NCBI GenBank assembly: GCA_016179685.1
Contig: JACPCR010000065.1
Span: 1 to 64,000 of the forward strand
Origin: Planctomycetota bacterium
GTDB taxonomy: Bacteria > Planctomycetota > PUPC01 > JACPCR01
Reading direction: 5' to 3'
DNA: 64,000 bases
The notes under the pieces are model-generated. The model saw nothing but the letters and a program-made list of their open reading frames with translations. It was not told the DNA's origin and made no database searches. Each line of letters opens with the position of its first letter. The first letter of the stretch is position 1. The translations under genes and the position numbers were made by a program. Below, in pieces: positions 59,548 through 64,000 of the stretch.

Positions 59548-60120
59548 ATGAGACCACGACCTCCATCAACGCGATCCCCCCGGGGCCTCCTGGCCATGCT
59601 TTTGCACTGGCCAAAGGAGATCGTCGCCCTCTGCGCCTTCATCGCCGTGGCCGGCCTGGCCCTCCAGCCGGTCCTCGACAGCGCCATGCTCCGCGGACCC
59701 GCCGTCGAGGTCGTCGTCTTCTGCGACACCTCCGTCCTCGACCCCACCGACCTCAAAGCATTTGCCCTCTATGATCGGGCCGCGCTTTCGCCGCTGGCTC
59801 GAGCCCTGGGGCTGTTCCAAAACCGGTCCCCCGGCGAGGCCCGAAGCTACCTGGTGCACCCGCTTCCGGACCTCGACCAGAATGCCTATTCGATCACCTT
59901 GAAGAGCGTGCCTCCGGGCCCGATTTGTCGAGTGCTTTTCGTTTCCGCTGGCAAGCGTTTCTACGCCGAGGTCACGGACCGCGGTCCCAAGGACGGCCGA
60001 ATCTACGTGCACGTCGCAGGGTGTAATGTCTCCGCGCCGCGCCCACTTCGTGGGCACCCGGCGGGCGACCGGCGGGCACCTTTCCGACCCTTGTTGGGTT
60101 GCGGGCTTTGCCCGCCTTAA
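59548..60120 (+). CDS. Membrane-anchored hypothetical protein
   Basis: A 190-residue protein with a hydrophobic helix around residues 25-42 (EIVALCAFIAVAGLALQP) and a short basic N-terminus. The body (VVVFCDTSVLDPTDLKAFAL, GPICRVLFVSAG) is predicted alpha/beta. The last 35 residues are Pro/Arg-rich and encoded by sequence with strong hairpins, so the true end may be less certain. It precedes the TPR genes on the same strand. Function unknown. Confidence 0.6.
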   Translation: MRPRPPSTRSPRGLLAMLLHWPKEIVALCAFIAVAGLALQPVLDSAMLRGPAVEVVVFCDTSVLDPTDLKAFALYDRAALSPLARALGLFQNRSPGEARSYLVHPLPDLDQNAYSITLKSVPPGPICRVLFVSAGKRFYAEVTDRGPKDGRIYVHVAGCNVSAPRPLRGHPAGDRRAPFRPLLGCGLCPP

Positions 60121-60178
60121 GAGACGAGCTCGTCAGTGCGGGTGCGCGTACGAGCCCGTCTGCTGGGAGGATTTTCCC

Positions 60179-61930
60179 ATGAAGGTTTCGAAGGCGACTC
60201 GATACGGCTTTCGTCCGGCTTCATGGCTGTTCCTGGCGGCCGGGCTTCTGGCACGTGCCGCCTGGGCTCAGGAGGTGACCTTCCCCAGCGAGGATTTCAA
60301 GAAGCTGGACACGTTCGAGGGGCACATGGTTTCGAACGCGGACAAGCTGTTCGACCAGCAGCAGTATCGCCGGGCGGCCGCCGAGTACGATTCGTTTCTG
60401 CTGGAATTCCCCAAGTCGAAGGCCTTGCCCTATGCTCTGCTGCGAAAGGCCCGCTGCCTGCACCTCGATAACAAGCGCTTCGATGCCTTGAAGGAGTACC
60501 AGGAGGTTCTGGATTACTTCCCGGACAGCGTTCTGTATGCCGCGGCGGCCCTTTACTACACGGGCGCCTGCCACGCGGAGAATGGCGACGTCGAGAAGGC
60601 CATGAAGGCCTGGGCGGAGATGGCGGAGGATGCCGATTATTCGAAGCATTTCCTGGCCGCAGGGGCCCTCAACGCCCTCGCCGGCAACCTCAGCAAACAG
60701 GGCAGGATGCAGGAAGCCGTCCAGTATTACGAGCAGGTGGCCGTAGGTTTTCGGACGACGAATCCGAACGCCGCTTTCGGCGCCCTGCAGGCCTTGATTC
60801 CCTATTACATCCGGACGCAGCCTGCCGAGCCGAAGCTCCGGGAACTGTACCAGAAGCTCCGCAGCTTCGAGAGTTACGTGATCAACATCGAGTCGGACCT
60901 GGAGCAGAGCGCCCCGTATTGGGAAAAGATTCGCTACTTCATCAGGTATTACGGCGGCTTCAACCAGTTCCAGCAGGACGCGGCCAGGCAATACTACCAG
61001 TACTGGGCCAGCGCGATGGACGGCAAACTCCTCGGAAACGACGACTTCCAGATTGACCTGGCCAACTTCAAGAAAGCCTACGAGACCGACGGCACGGCCC
61101 AGTGGATTCGGCGGCTCGACGAACAGTTCAACCGCACCTCCGATCCCAGCCTCCTCCATCGGCGGGTGGCCAGGTGGATTCAGATCTTCGCGGGAGACCG
61201 GGGCAACAAGGACGTCCGCGCCAAGATTGACGAGTATTACGCCAAGTGCCAGTTCGAGAAGATGTCTTTCCGGGAGACCTTCGATCTGCTCCAGGTCCTT
61301 TACGATTACGTCCAGGACTGGGGAATGGCAAAGAATCTTTTCGGCAAGTTCCGGATGAATGAGATATCCGATTCGGACAAGCACCAGCTCGGGGACTACC
61401 TCTGGCACAAGGATGAGGCCCTGGTCCTCGAGACCCATGCCGCCATGAAGGACCAGGACTATGCCAACCAGAGAAGGTTGCACTACTTCCACTGGCGTGG
61501 CGACGCCGCCCGCGGCGTCGCCGTGGCCGAAAAACTGACCTCCGTCCCCGGCTATGCCAAGGACGCCTGGTGGCGAATGGCCGAGCTGCTCGAACGGTCC
61601 TACGAGTGGGACAAGGCGCTCACCGCGTTCCAGCATTCCGACAACCCGCCGGAGAGCCTTTTCCACATCGCCGACTGCTATGTCCGTTTGGGAAAGGTCA
61701 CCAGCGCCATCGAGCAGCTTCAGGAGGTCGAGAAATTCTTCCAGCCCCGCGCGTCCGAGGCCGCGCTCAAGATCGCCGAGGTCTACAACCAGGCGGGCAT
61801 GGCCCGTGAGCGCATCGCCAGTCTCCGCGGCGTCATGAAAAAATATCCCGGCAGCAGCCACTCGAACTCCGCCCATGAGCAGCTCGAAGCCCTCGGCGTC
61901 CGCATCGGCGGAGGCGAGGATGCCCATTAG
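60179..61930 (+). CDS. Exported TPR-repeat protein
   Basis: A 583-residue protein. Start ATG 60179 with GGGAGG 9 bases upstream. Signal peptide about 1-31 (ASWLFLAAGLLARAAWA). Tetratricopeptide-like pairs of helices run through it (AAAEYDSFLLEFPKSKALP, ALKEYQEVLDYFPDSVLY, SLFHIADCYVRLGKVTSA). TPR domains in the periplasm act as scaffolds in outer-membrane protein assembly or cell-division complexes. It is followed by a strong hairpin and another TPR gene, so the two likely form a unit. Confidence 0.8.
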   Translation: MKVSKATRYGFRPASWLFLAAGLLARAAWAQEVTFPSEDFKKLDTFEGHMVSNADKLFDQQQYRRAAAEYDSFLLEFPKSKALPYALLRKARCLHLDNKRFDALKEYQEVLDYFPDSVLYAAAALYYTGACHAENGDVEKAMKAWAEMAEDADYSKHFLAAGALNALAGNLSKQGRMQEAVQYYEQVAVGFRTTNPNAAFGALQALIPYYIRTQPAEPKLRELYQKLRSFESYVINIESDLEQSAPYWEKIRYFIRYYGGFNQFQQDAARQYYQYWASAMDGKLLGNDDFQIDLANFKKAYETDGTAQWIRRLDEQFNRTSDPSLLHRRVARWIQIFAGDRGNKDVRAKIDEYYAKCQFEKMSFRETFDLLQVLYDYVQDWGMAKNLFGKFRMNEISDSDKHQLGDYLWHKDEALVLETHAAMKDQDYANQRRLHYFHWRGDAARGVAVAEKLTSVPGYAKDAWWRMAELLERSYEWDKALTAFQHSDNPPESLFHIADCYVRLGKVTSAIEQLQEVEKFFQPRASEAALKIAEVYNQAGMARERIASLRGVMKKYPGSSHSNSAHEQLEALGVRIGGGEDAH

Positions 61931-61931
61931 C

Positions 61932-61970
61932 AGGAAAGGGCGGAGTCCCGCGGGGACTCCGCCCTTTCCT
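61932..61970 (+). terminator. Strong hairpin between the two TPR genes
   Basis: AGGAAAGGGCGGAGTCCC (61932-61949) is perfectly complementary to 61953-61970, an 18-bp stem with a 3-base loop (GCG). No T-run follows, so it may pause transcription, stabilise the upstream mRNA 3' end, or be part of a repeat family. Confidence 0.7.
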
Positions 61971-62023
61971 GAGCTTCAGAATTCACGGGAAAATCCATCC
62001 GAGGTTCTTAAGAGCAAGGCCAC

Positions 62024-64000
62024 ATGAAAGAGAAACCCTTTGCGACGCGCGTGGGGGTGCTTCTTCTCCCCGTCCTGCTCGCTTGCAGTCTCATGCCAGC
62101 CTCCGTGCAGGCGGCTCGCAAGGCCAGGGAGAGGGTCAAGGAAAAGACGGAAGGCGACTTCGCGGCCGGCCGGCTGCTTCAAAAGGCCCAGGACCTCCTG
62201 GCGGCGAAGGAGTACGAGCGCGGGGTCAAGATGCTCCAGACCCTGATCGAGCAATACCCCGAAAGCCTCATCCGCTACAAGGCCTTCCTGGCCCTCGGCA
62301 AGCATTTCCTCGAGGTCCACAACCAGGAGGAGGCCGTCCGTTCCCTCGGCAAGCTCAAGGAGCTGAAGAAACCGAACGAGGAGATGGACGAGGAGCAGCA
62401 GGAGCTTTACGTGGAGAGCCTCTATCTCACCGGCATCGCCTATTTCCAGTCCCGGCAGTACAACGCCGCCTTCCCGGTCCTGCGCCAGATCACGCGGGAC
62501 TATCCCAACACGGTCTGGGCGAACCAGGCCTACTACTACATCGGCATGTGCCACTTCTCCCAGGAGAACTGGAACAAGGCCATCGAGGCCCTTTCGCTGG
62601 TCGGGACCTTCGTGGACGCCTCGAGCCCCTCGGTTCGGTACGTCGAGGCGGGCCGAAGGTTTTACCTCAAGATCGAGGACGGCGACCTCCCCGTGCTCAC
62701 CGCCCTCGGCGGCAAGGTCCGGGCCGACCTGGAGACCCGCAGCGGGGACAAAGAGTCCGTTCTCTGTGTGCCTCTCTCCGGCAAGGGCGACATCTACATC
62801 GGGTCCGTCCCCACGGAGGTCGGCGTCGCGAAGCCCGGGGATCAGACGCTTCAGGTCCTCTCGGACGATGCCATCACGACGACGTATACCGATGAAAACA
62901 CGGTGCGCGGGGAGAGAAACATCCAGCGTTCCTACGTCGCCGAGGTGGTCTCCTCCGGTACCTTGGGCTTCACCCTCGGCACGTTCGAGTCCTCCGCCAG
63001 CGCCGCCTTCCTGGGCCAGCCGCTTTATCTCCTGGTGTCCGACGCCGATCGGGATACTTCCCCCGAGGCCGAAACGGTCAAGGTGAAGGTCTTTTCCCGT
63101 TACGCCGTCGTCCAGGCCGAGGAGGGCGAGGCCGATGCGCCCCGCGGCATCGACGTCGAAAAGCTGCTCCGCAAGGAGAAAGATAAGGATGAAGAGCAGT
63201 TCAAGGTCCGAGATGAAGTCACCATCGAGCTGAGGGAGCTGGGCGACGCGCCAGTCCACACCGGCATGTTCGGCGGCCGCGTCCTCGTCCAGGGCGTGGC
63301 CGAGGAGGTGGCTGGCGACAAGTCCGACAGCGTCCTCTCCTCGGCCCTCAACGATGAGGTGGTGGCGAGTTATATCGATTCGCGGCATCTCGGCGGGAGC
63401 TACGCTCGGGAGGTCCTGGCCCGGACGAGCGTCGCCGGCGAGATCGACGCCCGGCCCCGCGCCACGCAGAACATCGTCTTCGACGAGACCATCAAGGCCC
63501 GCAAAAATTTGGTGGAGGCCGCAGCCTACCTCGAGCTGGGCCGCATCTTCCGCAGCATGGGACTCCTCCAGGGCGCCCGCGAGCGATGCAATCAGGGCCT
63601 CCAAAACGTCGAGCCGGTCATCCGCACCGAAGTGCCCATCCCGGCCGACCTCAAGGAGCGGTCGTTCCAGCTCAAGTGGGAGCTGCAACTCGCCATGGGC
63701 GAATATGCCGCGGCCATCGCTACGTGCCAGTTTTTCAACCGGCTCTACCCGGACTCTCCTCTGGTCGACCACGCTCTGATGGAGATCGGCAACGCCCATC
63801 TCGAGAAGAAGAATTTTGCCGACGCGATCGGCGTCTTCCGCCAGATTCTCCAGCTCCCGGCCTCACAGGTGAAGGCGGAGGCCCAGTTCCGGATCGCCCA
63901 GGCGCTCGAGTCGGACGAGGCGGCCCCCGCCGCCGCCCTGGCCAAGGCCATCCCCGAGTACCAGGCCTGCGCGGAACGCTTTCCGGACAGCGAATTCGCC
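62024..64000 (+). CDS. Exported TPR-repeat protein, cut by the window end
   Basis: The frame is open from ATG 62024 through 64000 (659 codons, no stop), so the gene is partial at its 3' end. Signal peptide about 1-30 (LLLPVLLACSLMPASVQA); LLAC is a possible lipobox, so lipid attachment cannot be excluded. TPR-like repeats start at residue about 48 (KAQDLLAAKEYERGVKMLQT) and again near 110-160 (FQSRQYNAAFPVLRQITRDYP). A central beta-rich region (about 230-420) lies between them and a further TPR block (about 520-659). Likely cotranscribed with the preceding TPR gene. Function not recognised beyond scaffold/assembly. Confidence 0.82.
   Translation, partial: MKEKPFATRVGVLLLPVLLACSLMPASVQAARKARERVKEKTEGDFAAGRLLQKAQDLLAAKEYERGVKMLQTLIEQYPESLIRYKAFLALGKHFLEVHNQEEAVRSLGKLKELKKPNEEMDEEQQELYVESLYLTGIAYFQSRQYNAAFPVLRQITRDYPNTVWANQAYYYIGMCHFSQENWNKAIEALSLVGTFVDASSPSVRYVEAGRRFYLKIEDGDLPVLTALGGKVRADLETRSGDKESVLCVPLSGKGDIYIGSVPTEVGVAKPGDQTLQVLSDDAITTTYTDENTVRGERNIQRSYVAEVVSSGTLGFTLGTFESSASAAFLGQPLYLLVSDADRDTSPEAETVKVKVFSRYAVVQAEEGEADAPRGIDVEKLLRKEKDKDEEQFKVRDEVTIELRELGDAPVHTGMFGGRVLVQGVAEEVAGDKSDSVLSSALNDEVVASYIDSRHLGGSYAREVLARTSVAGEIDARPRATQNIVFDETIKARKNLVEAAAYLELGRIFRSMGLLQGARERCNQGLQNVEPVIRTEVPIPADLKERSFQLKWELQLAMGEYAAAIATCQFFNRLYPDSPLVDHALMEIGNAHLEKKNFADAIGVFRQILQLPASQVKAEAQFRIAQALESDEAAPAAALAKAIPEYQACAERFPDSEFA

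Noticed and set aside
61976..63799. A 607-residue minus-strand frame
   Set aside because: Antisense to the TPR gene that runs off the window end; the sense frame has a signal peptide and TPR repeats.
1..64000. tRNA or rRNA genes
   Set aside because: None was recognised in the intergenic regions by eye; a tRNA scan would settle it.

Overview
The window is GC-rich bacterial DNA packed with long genes, most of them for exported proteins. Many carry Sec-type signal peptides, and the large ones combine beta-propeller (NHL or PQQ type), FlgD-like Ig, CBM9/DOMON-like, HEAT and TPR modules. With the ECF sigma/FecR pair, PIN-domain toxin-antitoxin pair, formylglycine-generating-enzyme-like protein, GmhB and many palindromic repeats, this suggests a Planctomycetota-like or other PVC-type / Hydrogenedentota-like environmental bacterium. 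That placement is an inference from gene style; no rRNA or tRNA gene was found to anchor it.

Layout. 1-3.4 kb: a broken nucleotidyltransferase pair, then thrS overlapping a rhamnulose-1-phosphate-aldolase-like gene. 3.4-13.4 kb: secreted proteins of unknown role, a 1611-residue GH42-like/HEAT protein, a PhyH-type dioxygenase, a HEAT protein and an arylamine-N-acetyltransferase-like protein. 13.4-18.5 kb: a GspE/PilB ATPase coupled to a HAMP membrane protein, gmhB and a family-39 glycosyltransferase. 18.5-22.4 kb: a minus-strand operon Rieske - cytochrome b - pentaheme cytochrome c - MFS transporter. 22.4-25.7 kb: an ACT protein, a small class III cyclase-like protein, a decayed Rpn-type nuclease gene and a striking 53/56-bp palindromic tandem array. 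25.7-38.5 kb: a HEAT protein, a formylglycine-generating-enzyme-like protein and two giant paralogous secreted propeller proteins. 37.6-41.3 kb: an ECF sigma - FecR - coiled-coil operon and a small secreted protein. 41.5-45.3 kb: a LamG protein with an inserted 7-blade propeller, a UroD-family protein and vapBC. 45.8-64 kb: a LacI-type regulator between mirror-image promoter/operators, flanked by a 2282-residue secreted protein on one side and a third giant propeller paralogue plus a companion on the other, followed by TPR proteins, the last cut by the window edge.

How the genes may work together. The LacI regulator probably controls envelope or extracellular sugar-binding proteins in response to a sugar-like ligand. 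The three paralogues (28.2-32.1, 32.1-37.5 and 54.1-57.9 kb) share one architecture, with a C-terminal CBM9-like module and, in two of them, a second one at the N-terminus. They may form a surface polysaccharide-binding or -processing system. The cytochrome b of the Rieske operon keeps one pair of heme-ligand histidines and has lost the other pair, so it may be a single-heme variant.

Repeats are unusually informative. A double-hairpin element starts exactly on the TGA stop codon of three minus-strand frames. A heptamer (TGTCAGG) array follows three other genes. A MITE-like element has about 14-20 bp terminal inverted repeats, and a partial copy supplies the start region of the cytochrome c gene. 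A 45-bp element is shared by the ECF sigma gene and the cyclase-like gene.
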